A stretch of 64,000 bases of DNA from Leishmania mexicana MHOM/GT/2001/U1103 (lineage: Eukaryota; Euglenozoa; Kinetoplastea; Trypanosomatida; Trypanosomatidae): assembly GCF_000234665.1 (NCBI RefSeq), contig NC_018332.1, positions 1,073,556 through 1,137,555 of the forward strand. Direction: 5' to 3'. The notes beneath the pieces are model-generated. The model was given only the letters and a program-made list of their open reading frames with translations, searched no databases and was not told the origin of the DNA. The position numbers and the translations under genes were made by a program. Positions 26,744 to 37,857 of the stretch are shown one piece after another. Positions within the stretch are counted from its first letter, which is position 1, and every line of letters begins with the position of its first letter.

Positions 26744-28948
26744 TCAATGGTCGGCAGGGAGCACATAGTTGGTGAAGGGCACCATCCATGTCACGAGGCA
26801 CGCCGTGAACACCAGCGTGATCACCGTACCACAAAAGAGGAAGTCCTTCGCTCGCAAGTACAACTTGCCCTTCGAATCTTCGGCCAGCAGTGAGTTCACG
26901 TTGGGGAAGGAGCTGATAGGGAATGCCATGGCACCGGAGCACATCAAGGCGGACAGCATGACCATCGACTGTGGAGTGACGGGCATGATACCAGGGGACT
27001 CGGGCATGAGGAAGCCGATCTTCACAATTATAGGTAGCAAGATCATAGCCGCCACCGTGTGAGACACAAAGGTCGTGATGATGCCCACGGCGACGAGCAC
27101 CACCAACAGGGTGAGGTACGGCGACGAGTCTGTCAGGGTTGACTTCATGCTCATAGCAATGATGTCAAGCAAGTGAGAGTCTCGAGCGCAGAGCCCCAGC
27201 ATGTTACCTCCGGCAAGCAAGAACATTAGATGCCAGGAGAGTGTGTTGAAGTCCTCCTTCGACAAGATACCGATACCAAAGAACACGACAATCGGGATGA
27301 GAGCCACGATGCCGGTGTCGCCAAACAAAAGATTGGCCGGCAGGATCCAGAGCGTGATTGTGATAGCCGACACCACCAGCACCACCACGCGTGTCGCGGA
27401 AGACACCGGCTCCTCTGCCGCGGTGTTTACAACCTGCAGCGGGATATACGGGACATCGATAAACGGCCGCCATACAATCAGCACAACTGCCCACGCTGCG
27501 ACCACACTGAAGAGCACGACCGGGAGGGCGACGCTGACCCACTGCGCGAAGGATACTTTATAGAAGCTCAGCGCTGAGATGGCGACGGCGTTCTGCGGAG
27601 ACGCGATGGGCGAGAGCATGCCACCGATGTTGCACGCAAAGGCAAGGCCCAGCAGGATGCCGTGCGGCGCGTTCGTCCCCTCTGGGAACTCCCACAGAGT
27701 GCGCTGCACTACCCCGAGCACCAGCAACGGGGCCGCCACATTCGACACGAAGGCACACAAGAGGCAGCTGGACAGCATCACACCAAGCAAATAAAGCGAC
27801 GGGCGGTGCGCCGTCCACCGATGCAGCATACTCGCAGCATACATCTCCAGGTTCGTGCGCGAAAACGCCTTGGCGATGGTGAGACCACCCATGACGAGAA
27901 TCTGAACATGATTGAAGAGTTTACCCAAGATGATATGCGACGCCACCGTTGCTGTCGCGCTCTCATGCTTTGTCGGGTCCCTGACAATGCGCAACGGGAC
28001 AGCAACGAGCGGAATGAGCATGGCCGTGCAGAAGAACGGAATCGCCTCGGTGATCCACAGTGTGATTACGAGCACGAAAAGGGCCAGGCAGTTGTGGGCC
28101 GCTGGCTCCTCCGTTAGTACCGGCAGCTGCTTCACCACCAGGAACAGCGCGGCCCCGACGAAGATGTAGCGCCACCTCGCATGCCACTCCTGTAACATGG
28201 CCACGTTGGCGTACTGGTCCAGCGGTACCTTGAACTTGCGTTCAAAGTCCACGCTTACGTCTAACAAGAGGTTGCGCAAACGCGGCATGAGGGTGACCAG
28301 CCGCGAGCGGGCGAGCTCGGCCTCGATGGCAGCCGTGCAGTCGTCTTCCATGTAGCGATACTTCTTCAGTTTCTTGGCGGACTTGCGGATGGCCTCAAGG
28401 TTTAGCTCCGCGAAGTGCTGCAGTTGATGCGCGTTTGAGTGCCACTCGAGGAAGAGTGCTCGCGGTGTATTGCTCTCCACTTCCTTCACCTGTGAGTCAC
28501 CAATGAGCAGTAAAAAAAGTCGCTTGAGGATAGCGCCAAGGCCGGTGGGCTGGTGGCGCGGCACCACATCCCCGTCCACAACTGACGGGTCACACACAGA
28601 GCTGGTGGCGGTGCTCACAAGCCCTGTCTCCTCGTTTGGCGCTTCGTCGTTCGCGCTGCTGCCCTTCTTGCGGCGGTAGAACTTGCGCGGCTTTGTCGCC
28701 GGGCCCACAGGGAGGTCGGGATTCATCTTCATGAGTCTGTCGTGCTCCTCCTGCAAGTCCGTCATGAGCTGCTGAAAGAGGCCCTCTGCCTTCGCGAGTT
28801 CCTCTGTTATGATGTTGAAGAGTTCATTGCTGAACTCGCTGCCGCGGAGCTCGGAGTTGTGGATGAACTGTTTGAGTCGCTTGTAACTGACGTAGTAGTC
28901 GGCCCACTCCAACACAATCTCATCCTGCAGGCGCTTTCCGAACTTCAT
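26744..28948 (-). CDS. PHO91: SPX-domain phosphate transporter, Pho91-like
   Basis: Predicted phosphate transporter with an inositol-pyrophosphate-sensing SPX domain. The N-terminus starts MKFGKRLQDE, the canonical SPX start, and the basic SPX helix with KKLKKYR lies at residues 192-198. After a linker there are about 11-12 hydrophobic segments from residue 260 to the end, typical of the SLC13/Pho87-90-91 anion transporter family (734 residues in all). In yeast Pho91 sits on the vacuole, and in trypanosomes the related protein is known from acidocalcisomes and the contractile vacuole, where it releases phosphate. The same location here is inference. The ATG at 28948 is fixed by the SPX motif. 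Purine runs at 29080-29130 (plus strand) offer a splice-acceptor tract. Confidence 0.93.
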   Translation of the reverse strand: MKFGKRLQDEIVLEWADYYVSYKRLKQFIHNSELRGSEFSNELFNIITEELAKAEGLFQQLMTDLQEEHDRLMKMNPDLPVGPATKPRKFYRRKKGSSANDEAPNEETGLVSTATSSVCDPSVVDGDVVPRHQPTGLGAILKRLFLLLIGDSQVKEVESNTPRALFLEWHSNAHQLQHFAELNLEAIRKSAKKLKKYRYMEDDCTAAIEAELARSRLVTLMPRLRNLLLDVSVDFERKFKVPLDQYANVAMLQEWHARWRYIFVGAALFLVVKQLPVLTEEPAAHNCLALFVLVITLWITEAIPFFCTAMLIPLVAVPLRIVRDPTKHESATATVASHIILGKLFNHVQILVMGGLTIAKAFSRTNLEMYAASMLHRWTAHRPSLYLLGVMLSSCLLCAFVSNVAAPLLVLGVVQRTLWEFPEGTNAPHGILLGLAFACNIGGMLSPIASPQNAVAISALSFYKVSFAQWVSVALPVVLFSVVAAWAVVLIVWRPFIDVPYIPLQVVNTAAEEPVSSATRVVVLVVSAITITLWILPANLLFGDTGIVALIPIVVFFGIGILSKEDFNTLSWHLMFLLAGGNMLGLCARDSHLLDIIAMSMKSTLTDSSPYLTLLVVLVAVGIITTFVSHTVAAMILLPIIVKIGFLMPESPGIMPVTPQSMVMLSALMCSGAMAFPISSFPNVNSLLAEDSKGKLYLRAKDFLFCGTVITLVFTACLVTWMVPFTNYVLPADH

Positions 28949-29912
28949 GTCTGCTCAGCCGCGTCGGTGCAGCAACCGCCTGTGCGTGCGTGCGTGCGTG
29001 CGTGAGCGTGCGCTCTGGTGCCTGTGCTTGCGTCTGCGCGAAGCTGATGATATGCTTCGATGTGGCAGTGCGTGAAAGAAGCGGAGAGGGGGTAAACCGG
29101 ATGAGAGGAGGAGAGCATGGGGGAGACCTCGCTCGAGTCGTGAGAGTCCTCTCAGCGCACTCTGCCCTTCAGGGCTGTGAGTCACCCACGCAGAACGGGA
29201 AAGAGGACCGACACGGCACATGCAAACGAAGAGAAGTCGATTCATCCGCGAGGAGTAAAGGGGGACGAGGTGGCAGCGACGGCATAGCATGAGTGGCACA
29301 CCCGCGCCAAACATGCTGCCTGCACTCCCATCCCTCTAAGGTGGCCCGCTGCCGCCACTGCACGCACCTGCGGGACAGGAAAAGCACTACAGGAAGGGAG
29401 AACACAACTAATGCTGAAGCACCGATGCGGCAAAAGCACTCCGTCTCGGTGTCCGGCTGGAGCAGTAGGTGGCGCCAACGACAAAGATACCTGCAAGCAG
29501 CTGCATATGGCTTGACCTGGTTGAGTAATCACGTACAGCGGTCGCCGAGCGCTGCGTATCGCCGACAAGTAGAACAAACAGTGTTTTGACGCGGCGTCTG
29601 AAGCACTGCGGGAGCGCGGGTATTCTTCAGCGGTTCGCTCTCGAGTCCGCACAGACACACTGATGCATAAAAAAATGGATAAAATAGGTGCAAATGGCGA
29701 GAGCAGATTACGTTCCGTTGATATGACAACCCATGTCTGCGAGAGAGAGGAACTGCACGCGGGGGGGGGTTGGGAGCAGCTAGGACGAAAAAGAGGTAGG
29801 CCTGGATTAGCCCCATATGCAGCCACGCAAAGGTGCGTACACATAGACAGCAGCAGTCCAGGCGGCATGGCGCGGTGGTGGTGCGAGCAAAGGGCACAGC
29901 ACCGTGGCAGCT
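28949..29912. other. Intergenic spacer
   Basis: About 1 kb. It begins with a GCGTGC-type short tandem repeat (28983-29006) and contains purine tracts that probably serve the PHO91 splice acceptor. No gene is seen. Confidence 0.5.
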
Positions 29913-31457
29913 CTACCGCACTACACGGTCACCAGACAACTCGTTTGATAGACCTTGCTCTCCAGGCACTGGGGTCTGTGCTTCGCGGCGGGCGACAGAC
30001 AAGAAGATGACAGGCCGCTTCAGCGTCGCCTCGAGCCATTGCAGCCATTGGAGCCTGCGAGAGAAGCTGCCTGCCTCGCACTCGAGCGTCACCATCCTAT
30101 GTGCCCCCGTCGGCCCCATCGGCCCTAGTAAGGACGGCTGCTCAGTGCTTGCGGCCCCGTCGCCTGCCATACCTGCTGCTGTGTGGAGAAACTCTAGGTA
30201 GAAGGCTGTCCCGCTAAGATCATTGTCAGCGTACACCGCAAGCTTCTCCAACTCGATACGCCCATCCACTTGCTTGCCGAACCACCGCTTGCGCCGCAGG
30301 ACGAGAAATGCGCGCGCAGCCGGCAGCCGTGCGTCGTTGAGGCTGTTCGTTCGCTCCACTTGTACTTCTCGGTTGTGTAGTGCGCCATCCGCGCCGCGCA
30401 CCTTCAAGAGTCCCTTCAAGGGCACCCCAATACGGTCTATACTGCCGTTTGAGCCCCCGGACGCGTCGCCTTTTGCGCTTCCCGACAGGAAAAAGTCAAT
30501 GTAGCACGCGATCGCCTCCTGCGTCGGCTTCTCAATGTGGGCCATCTTGCCCCTAGTCACACGGCTGATGGAGGGGGATGTCGCAGCAACAGAAGAGGGG
30601 TGTTTGTCGTCATCGACTACGAAGACGGCGTCTCGGTCAGTGCGAACAGAGTCCAGCAACAGCCCCAAGTACGCCTCCGCGCAGAACGACATCCACACGT
30701 TGCGTTCTTCCGTTGACACAAAGCACAGCCTGACCCTTGTGTACGGAACAGCGCCCCCACCGGGCACTGCTGTGTGAGAGGCCGAGGAGGATGTCGAGGA
30801 CGAGTGCCGCGGATTCACTGCGTTTGCCGGAGCCGCTCGAAAAACAAGGAGAAGTCCTATGCCACCATAAGCGCTGGATAGCGTGTGAATGACCTCCTTC
30901 TTCGATACGGAGGAGCTGGACGGGGTCGCGGTGCACGGTGCGTTTCGGTTAGTGGAGGCGTCGAGAGGTGCCAAAACGTTGCTGTGTCCTGCTGCCGTGT
31001 GAAAGGACGAGCGGAAGTGCGCAAAAACAGCCGCATCTCGTTGCATGACGGGGTCACTCGCGACCTCGACGAGCGTCGATAGCGGAGCGACGAAGAGGAG
31101 TCTCCCCTTGGTGCATTTTCCGCTCGGCATCTCCCGCACTTCAAACGCCAAGTTGCTCTCCAACTCCACCACTCGAATGAGGCACGCTTGAAACGACCGA
31201 TTGATGCGCGTGGTCAGGTACGACCTTAGTTTCGTCATGGACTTTATTAGGGAGAAGCGAGGGCGCTCATCCTTGCCAGACTGCCGCAGCGGCAACCCGT
31301 AGCAGTCAAACGAATTGCCGTTGAGCGTGTCCAGACGCACCGCCGCGTGCGCCTCCAAACATGTGAGGGAGCTCGCCGTCTGCCGAGGGGCCCTGGCGGA
31401 GCGGTCAAGGAGAGGCTCGGCACCGTCACGAAACGCCTTTGCGGATGCTTGCGACAT
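29913..31457 (-). CDS. Protein with two PH-like halves, 514 aa
   Basis: The frame is open to 31787, but the upstream 110 residues are UTR-like; the ATG at 31457 (MSQASAKAF) is chosen. No named family is recognised. Two regions look like pleckstrin-homology folds. The first is about residues 85-270, with strands around ACLIRVVELE and RLLFVAPLSTL and a closing helix at EERNVWMSFCAEAYLGLL. The second is about 315-495, with strands around FLVLRRKRWFGK and VTLECEAG and a closing helix RRLQWLQWLEATL. The Trp near the end of each closing helix is the usual PH hallmark. Low-complexity Ser/Ala inserts interrupt the first half. Membrane-phosphoinositide or protein binding is possible but not shown. Confidence 0.75.
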   Translation of the reverse strand: MSQASAKAFRDGAEPLLDRSARAPRQTASSLTCLEAHAAVRLDTLNGNSFDCYGLPLRQSGKDERPRFSLIKSMTKLRSYLTTRINRSFQACLIRVVELESNLAFEVREMPSGKCTKGRLLFVAPLSTLVEVASDPVMQRDAAVFAHFRSSFHTAAGHSNVLAPLDASTNRNAPCTATPSSSSVSKKEVIHTLSSAYGGIGLLLVFRAAPANAVNPRHSSSTSSSASHTAVPGGGAVPYTRVRLCFVSTEERNVWMSFCAEAYLGLLLDSVRTDRDAVFVVDDDKHPSSVAATSPSISRVTRGKMAHIEKPTQEAIACYIDFFLSGSAKGDASGGSNGSIDRIGVPLKGLLKVRGADGALHNREVQVERTNSLNDARLPAARAFLVLRRKRWFGKQVDGRIELEKLAVYADNDLSGTAFYLEFLHTAAGMAGDGAASTEQPSLLGPMGPTGAHRMVTLECEAGSFSRRLQWLQWLEATLKRPVIFLSVARREAQTPVPGEQGLSNELSGDRVVR

Positions 31458-34142
31458 GCGTTGTGGCTGAGCCACACTTAGCCAGCGGAGAGATGCAGTG
31501 GAGTCAACGAGATTCAAAAAAAGGAAGGAAGAAAGTGAAGAACGGTACAGTAGGTGAGCGTCAACGCAACAGCAAGAGGCGGAGGAAGGGAGGGAGGGAG
31601 GGGGGGTGAGCGGCAGTGGAAACTTCGTCCTCGACTCACGGAGAGAGTAAGAGCCAAACACCACACACAGGTGCCAAGCACGCCGCGCCTGCAAGTTCAG
31701 CGCCGCACATGAGAGACAGGAATGTTGAACAGAAGACATGCAGAAAAGGTGTGCACTCTGGGCACCTGCTTTCGCCGCAAGACACACGCATGCACACAGC
31801 TCTTCCCGCCGACAACGGCGCGAGCAGAGTCACTCCCAGATAAAAAGAAAAAATAATCTCTGCCTTTCGCCCGATCTCAAGCAGTTAGCCCTCGTTCTCG
31901 TCTGCCCAGGTCCGTGCGATGTTGCTCAAGAGGAAAGGAACTTTTCGTTATCGGCGCAATTGTTCGCCCATACAATATAAGTCGAGCTCCACTCGTCACG
32001 GCCTGTCACAGGCCCGGCATATCCAGCGGTGCGAAGCAGCCGTAGGCACCATGACAGCAATGCCCGCTCAGTCCTCGGAGCAGGGACTCAGACGAAAGCT
32101 CTACACACCACCCATTCATTTCTCACGTTGCCTCAGCCTCGCCCTCAGGAGGCAGTGAGGGCCCCGTGGAATACGTTCGAGTCACTCTCACACTTTGCCT
32201 ATCATATGGACGGCACAAGCGTGCTCACAGTCGTAGGTCGCGCCACAATGCAACGTCATCCAGGACCTCAACCACCCCGCAACTGTCACGAGGGGAGTAG
32301 GAGCGACACAGGACGAAGGAAAGCGAGCTGTGAGCACACAAGCGTTCACGCACGCAGGCGTTGAGAGGATGTGAGAAGAGGGGCGGCAACAGCAAAAGAA
32401 AAGAAAGAAAACAACTGCCCAGGCACACACACGCAATGACATGCACACACAGCTCCACATCGCAGTGGTAAAGTTTCAGCTTCTCAGAGTGCTTTACGTT
32501 TGCCGCGCAGAGGTGCAGGAGGAGAGACTCTCAGTGTGTGAAAGCGCTCCTCACCCGTTGACTGTTTGCTTCAAAGATTGCTTCATACCTGCACCAGCTA
32601 TACTCCGCGTCTCTTCCATCTTCATCCCTCCCTCCTCTTCGCGTGCCTCGTCATTCGGTCAGGTGTCTGCGGGGGAATGACGCGCACGTCATGTGACAAG
32701 AAGGGTGCGCCATAGCCAGCGCGTTGCAGCGACATGGAGGCCACCCCTTCCCTCCTTTGCCGGCTTCTGATGCTGCGGCATTTTCACTTGAGCTGCTGAG
32801 CACACGCCCCGCCAAGTCTCTGCCAGCCGTAGTTGCGCAAAACATATCTTCTTGTTTCCAGCAGACGCAGGCAGCTTGTTCAATTCTATGACGATACGTA
32901 CTTGCTGGCCTACTCATGTACACACTGGCACGAACGCCGAAGTACAGAGAGAAATGAGGGGAGCAGGGCTGAGGTGGCAAACGGGTCGGTGATAGTGAAA
33001 CAAGTAGAAGCGAAGCTCACACCAAGAAAGCAAACTACACCACGAAGAACCGCGCCAAATTATTATTAGTCATGCGCACATTTAGATGCATACATACATG
33101 CGTACATACGCACGCATCTAAAAACGCTCCAGCCAGAGGAAGGAGAGAAAAGGTAGAGGCTGAAGTCAAGAGTTGCAGCAGCGGCTCAGGACTGTCAATG
33201 TTGAAGGAGTACTCGAGGTGCATCTGCGTGTTGTGGGTGCTTTACATACTCGCTTGTTCTCATGTGCTTTGGTGTGACTGCGCATCCCAGTCCGCACATA
33301 ATTCCTTTCTCCGTTCACAAGCAATGAAATGTTATACCAACTGGTGGTCGGAGAGAAAAAGGGAGGTAATGTGCAGCTCCAACCTACCCAAAGACTCGCG
33401 CCCATCCATCATACAGCACCATTGAGGGAAATAAGAACGCAAGGCAGACTAATCAACTTATACCGAGAGCTGGAAGCAATCAAAGCATGAAATGAAAAGA
33501 GCAGAAGTAGCCTTCGCTACTGCTGCAGTGATACCCCTTTCCCTGACTTCCATCCGCTGCGCTGTCTAACCCATCACCCGCACCAACGCACCGCGCGCCT
33601 GCCGTTCAATAGACACACACACACGTGAATGCACACCCAGATACAACGCGGGAGAGTAAGAGAGGAGGGCAAACCAAAGAAGGCGGCAGCGGAAAGAATA
33701 AGGGTCAGCGAGAGGTCTCACGCCCAGCACGGCAAGGAAGCGCACATTGAGATCAAATGTGAGGAGCACAAAATAAAAGAAAAAGCACGTGAAGGAGAGA
33801 GCTGAAGAGCAGAGCAGGTGGGGAAAGGGGAGGGAGCACGGGGGGGGGCAGGAAGAAAGTGAGGAGCTGGGAACTACTGTGACACTCGGGGCCATTATAG
33901 ATATGTGACTGTGTGTACATGTATATATATGTGGATGGAGGGGCCCGGTATTCTGTCAGCGCCGCCTTTGATGTCTTCCGCAGTTCTGCGAGCGCGTGGA
34001 TGGGCGGCATCTCTGTGTTGTGCAGAAAGGTGATAGTATGCTCAGAGGAAAAATAGCGCAAGCCGTTCACATACACACACACCGATGCACTCACTCGTGG
34101 GGGCACATCTGTTAGTACACATGCACATACCGACACACTTCA
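31458..34142. other. Long intergenic spacer with dispersed repeat copy
   Basis: 2.7 kb without a gene. It contains one copy of the repeat shared with 53831-53969, short CA and purine runs, and AT-richer patches near 33050-33110 and 33900-33930. It probably contains the 3' UTR of the CCCH gene and the 5' UTR of the PH-like gene. Confidence 0.6.
32131..32269. repeat. Dispersed repeat, copy 1 (probable SIDER fragment)
   Basis: About 139 bp match 53831-53969 at an offset of exactly 21700 bases, with only about five mismatches and no gaps seen. Both copies lie in spacers between minus-strand genes. The surrounding 31985-32320 has the same complex texture, so the full element may be longer. A degenerate retroposon (SIDER family of Leishmania) is the best explanation; that name is inference. 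Confidence 0.75.
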
Positions 34143-35150
34143 TCAGGTTTCTATTACAGAGGAGGCGTGAGAGGAGTTGTACGGGTTGTGGCGCCAAACC
34201 AACCCAGAGGTAGTGGAGCTGAAGGACCGTGACATCAACGGGGATCGCCCCAACAAGAGCACACCGTTGTCCGGCGTCGGGCTTGGCGCTGTCGCCGCGA
34301 GCGCAAGAGGGTCGAAGCGGATTGGTGGGGTGACGCCGAGGTTGGCGCTGACGCTCATCGGCACCGTCACCGATGAAGCCGGCTGCGAGCGCATTTGCAG
34401 CGGGGAGGAGTCAGAAGCGTGAAATCCCTTGTCCAGGAGAGTCATGAGCTCTTGATTAGTTTCAGGGGGCTTTCCTATGGCCAACACTGGCGCAGTGAGG
34501 TGCTTCTCCACCTTGACCGCCGCCCTCTGCTGATCGATATGAGCCATCAGTTGCCGGCACAGGTGCACAAAATTGCATTCTCCCTCGAAGCGGCAGCAGG
34601 GCGACCCATCTGCGCCGCTGTGCAGCCGGCAGAGCGCTGAGGTTGGCACGACCACATCTACTGGTGCCTGCATGCCAGCGGTGCTCGTCTGAGCGGCGAT
34701 GAGACTGCGCAGTCCGTTGGTTACCAGTGTCTGGGGCAGCTGTGCCCACCCTACCGTCTCACCGTCGTCGTTCCGCACAACCAGCCGCAGGGCAGGGTTG
34801 ATGCCTGAGGTATTGCTAGGGGCGCCGTGTAGGGCACAACACGTCGGCTCCGCGAGCGCCTTGGCCCGTAGCTCGAGCACCAGATCGATATTGGCGTGCG
34901 CTTGGAAGCAGTTCGTGCCCTGTCGGCAACGCCCCTCCAGAAACACCCGGCAGAGCGAAGGCACGCCTTTGCGGTGCATCGCGCGAGTGTCCAGCATAGA
35001 CTGTAAAGGAATAAGCAGGCGCTTGCTGAGGGGGTCGATCACGGCAAACATGCCGGGTGGGATGCCATCGGTGCTCAGCACGTTCTGAACTGAGCGACCC
35101 TCCGGGGGTCCCCTACGTTTATTGCGGTTGCGGTGCATCACCTCTTTCAT
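34143..35150 (-). CDS. CCCH zinc-finger protein, 335 aa
   Basis: Likely RNA-binding regulator. Finger 1 is clear: C67-x7-C75-x5-C81-x3-H85 (CRVFLEGRCRQGTNCFQAH). A second, wider finger is C174-x11-C186-x5-C192-x3-H196, ending CNFVH. Between them lies a conserved-looking segment of about 90 residues. The C-terminal 120 residues are Ser/Pro/Ala-rich and probably disordered. In trypanosomatids, where transcription is polycistronic, CCCH proteins are common post-transcriptional regulators of mRNA stability and translation, which is the probable role here. The ATG at 35150 (MKEVMHRNRN) starts a basic N-terminus. Target RNAs cannot be inferred. Confidence 0.88.
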   Translation of the reverse strand: MKEVMHRNRNKRRGPPEGRSVQNVLSTDGIPPGMFAVIDPLSKRLLIPLQSMLDTRAMHRKGVPSLCRVFLEGRCRQGTNCFQAHANIDLVLELRAKALAEPTCCALHGAPSNTSGINPALRLVVRNDDGETVGWAQLPQTLVTNGLRSLIAAQTSTAGMQAPVDVVVPTSALCRLHSGADGSPCCRFEGECNFVHLCRQLMAHIDQQRAAVKVEKHLTAPVLAIGKPPETNQELMTLLDKGFHASDSSPLQMRSQPASSVTVPMSVSANLGVTPPIRFDPLALAATAPSPTPDNGVLLLGRSPLMSRSFSSTTSGLVWRHNPYNSSHASSVIET

Positions 35151-36888
35151 TCAAGTGGAGCCGCCAAAGAAAGGGGGCGTCGAACACACACACACACAAC
35201 AGCCACACAGACACACGGACAGGCGCACCAGTGCAACAGCAGCGCACGTATGAGTGACGACGTTTAAGCGTGTAGGTCCGTGTATGGGGCAGGGGAAGGC
35301 TGGAAGTGCTTCGCTCCTTTCACTTCGAGAGGTTGTTTTTTGTTGTTTTGCGGTTGTCGGGTCAAAGTGGGAAAGCCAGTTAAGGTGTGTGTGTGTGTAT
35401 GTGTGTCTGTGAGAGGGGGAAGGAGAGGTAGCAAAGGTGGGTAGGCCAGTGCGCTGCTCAGGAGATGAAGCACAGCAAGATGTACCGAATGCGATACGGG
35501 GCAGAAGCGCGAGACAGAAGTGAATCCGACTTCGGTGATGAGGTGCGAATGGGGAGAAAACGAGAAGAGATTGACTAAGACAAATTCAGACAAGCCAGCC
35601 GAGGAGCGAAACGTGAAGGGGCAGCAGCAGAAGGTAGACCGTCCGAGGTAGCGTGGAAAGTGAGAAGAGGCGCACACGCAGAGATGCAAACACTGTCGAC
35701 GCTTGTTTCCCCCTCACTTCGCACACCCATCAATAACGACCAGTTACTGGCACACACACACACAAAACAAATAGTGAGCTGTATGAACCCGTGAATACGC
35801 TGGTAGGAGCGGGCAAGAAGGCGATGGCCCCCTTCTCGCACTTCTCACCCCTTTTCTGTCTTGCCGAAAAAACAACAAAAGGGAGGCGAGACTCTCCGCT
35901 GGGAGGCGCGACCGAAGAAAGACGTGGGCGGTCGGCAGGGAAACGAATGAGAGAGACAGAGGGGCGATAGTACCGACACCAGAGATGGAGGGACTCTAGT
36001 TGCTAGCAGCTGTAACAGCAACAGTAACAGTGACGGCAAACACCGTGTTCAATGGCGATGCTTCACTCTCCTATCGCGCGTCACACGAAGTCACCCGCAA
36101 GTGCGTTCGTGTCACTGCCTGTCGGTGTCGGGGAAGGGGAGTAAGAAACTGAAAGAGTGGAGCAGAAATAGACGGTGAGATCGGTTAGGACACCATGAGA
36201 GTGGCCCGAGAGTCAACACAATGCAAGCTAAGAAAGGCAAGGAGAGAGCTGTATCCGACTGCGTCCACATGTGGGTGTGTAGGCGCGGGGAGTGGCGCGC
36301 ACAAGTCAAGAAGACAGGTGAAAGAAGAGTCGTCGAGGAAACAAAAAAATAAATGCGGAGAGAAGAGGAGGGTGCGGAGCAGGAGCACCAGGAGAGAGAA
36401 CAGAAAGAGAGAGTGGACTTGACAGGGCAGAGGAGAGCGGAGGAAAACTCCATCAAACATGGGCTGAGAGAGGAAGTGTGTGTGTGTGTTGGGGGGGGGT
36501 AGATCATGCGCAGTGGGTTTGCACTCAATAGCGCCACGTCTTGGGCTACGTGCGGCAAGCATGCGCTTCAAGAAGCTCCCAGAGATATACACCACTACCA
36601 GCCTCACGCCAATGGCAACCGCGGAGGGAGTTGAAGCGCGCCATGATACACGAGAATGGCGAGAGTAGGTTTCATCAGCGGTTCACAAAAAACCTCGTGA
36701 GACACAGCAGTACGCCGCCTCACTGCAAGTATTTCTCCAACGTGTTTATCTTCTTTGTGTGTCCTTCTCCCGCCTTCTCGCGAGGTTGCCCCGCGTTTCG
36801 GAGCCTCCCAGGATGTGAGAGACGCTCGTCGCTGCGTTTACCGCGCCGCGTGCGATCTCACCATATTACGCCAGCGCAAGCGCGGTTG
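35151..36888. other. Intergenic spacer
   Basis: 1.7 kb with long purine runs on the plus strand (about 35870-35965 and 36330-36420), CA/GT dinucleotide tracts (35186-35200, 35384-35400, 35752-35765) and a G run at 36490-36499. No gene is seen. Confidence 0.5.
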
Positions 36889-37857
36889 CTACCACTGGTA
36901 CACCGCCACCTCGCCACCATCGCCGCCGCAGACTACGTACTCATCGTCCACGCACACACTTACGTTCATCGCCGACCCAGTGCGGCCTGCGTGCACCGTC
37001 CGCGTAGCACCTCCCACAACGTCATTCGCGGAGACGGATACGACATTGCCTTTGCTGCTTGGCATTACTACAGTATCAGAACGCGGCACCCATGCCCCAC
37101 GCAACAGGACCTGGCGCTCGTTCACGCCCAGCTCCGTCGCACCCAGCAGGCGATCCGACGATGACAACGCAAAGGGCTGCGTATCAATCACCTGCGCCGT
37201 CCCACTCATGGAGTACGTTACCACCCGATCTTGCAGAGGGTCTGCTATGATACTGGTGATCCCGGCAGAGCCACAGACAATGCGCTCCATCTCCTTCGAC
37301 CCCGCCCGGGTGTCGAACCAGTGCAGCGTCCCGCACACGTCTCCGACAAATAGAGAGAAACCGAGAGTTGTGGCGCTTATGAGGGGAACGGCGATGTGTG
37401 CACCCACCACGACCTTGTCGCTTCGCTTGTCCGCTGTGACAAGGTACCCGTCATCGCCGCCAAACACAAAAGAGTCTCGTGCCGTCGCCGCCACGCAGTT
37501 TACCACCGGCCACGCACACCGACCCTTGACGGCGTACCTAGAGATGGTACGCAGCCGTGCACCCTTCTCGACATCCCAGACTGTGGTGCACCCGTCCCCT
37601 TGAGCAACCAGCAGCGCGGTGGCGCCACTCCACGCCGCGTCTATTACTGCAGGCCCTCCCGTGTTCATGCAGCAGACGTGCTCTGGCACTGTTCCAGCAA
37701 AGCGCCACAGCAACACCGCCCCGTCAACGTCACCGGTGGCGCACACGCGGCCATGCGCTGCGGCACACAAGACGTCCTCGGAGTGGCCGTGCAGATTCCA
37801 GTACACAGCCTCCGTCCCGCCTGACGGAGCAGATGACGAGGTTACAGTGAGCGCCAT
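36889..37857 (-). CDS. U5-40K: WD40-repeat protein resembling U5 snRNP 40-kDa protein
   Basis: 322 residues from the ATG at 37857 (MALTVTSSSAP); the upstream open frame is UTR-like. About seven WD/beta-propeller repeats are visible: LHGHSEDVLCAAA...DGAVLLWRF, then GCTTVWDVEKG, GTLHWFDTRAG, GTAQVIDTQPF and a closing GGEVAVYQW. The fifth/sixth repeat boundary (DTQPFALSSSDR...GVNERQVLLRGAW) aligns well with the RPFAPKER...HNFEKNLLRCSW segment I know from U5-40K, which binds Prp8 in the U5 snRNP. In trypanosomatids this would serve trans-splicing and the rare cis-splicing. WD40 propellers are easily confused, so the specific name is tentative; the fold is sure. Confidence 0.7.
   Translation of the reverse strand: MALTVTSSSAPSGGTEAVYWNLHGHSEDVLCAAAHGRVCATGDVDGAVLLWRFAGTVPEHVCCMNTGGPAVIDAAWSGATALLVAQGDGCTTVWDVEKGARLRTISRYAVKGRCAWPVVNCVAATARDSFVFGGDDGYLVTADKRSDKVVVGAHIAVPLISATTLGFSLFVGDVCGTLHWFDTRAGSKEMERIVCGSAGITSIIADPLQDRVVTYSMSGTAQVIDTQPFALSSSDRLLGATELGVNERQVLLRGAWVPRSDTVVMPSSKGNVVSVSANDVVGGATRTVHAGRTGSAMNVSVCVDDEYVVCGGDGGEVAVYQW

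Noticed and set aside
28983..29006. Short GCGTGC-type repeat as a possible CRISPR or regulatory array
   Set aside because: Simple microsatellite without spacers; nothing suggests a CRISPR array in this eukaryotic sequence.
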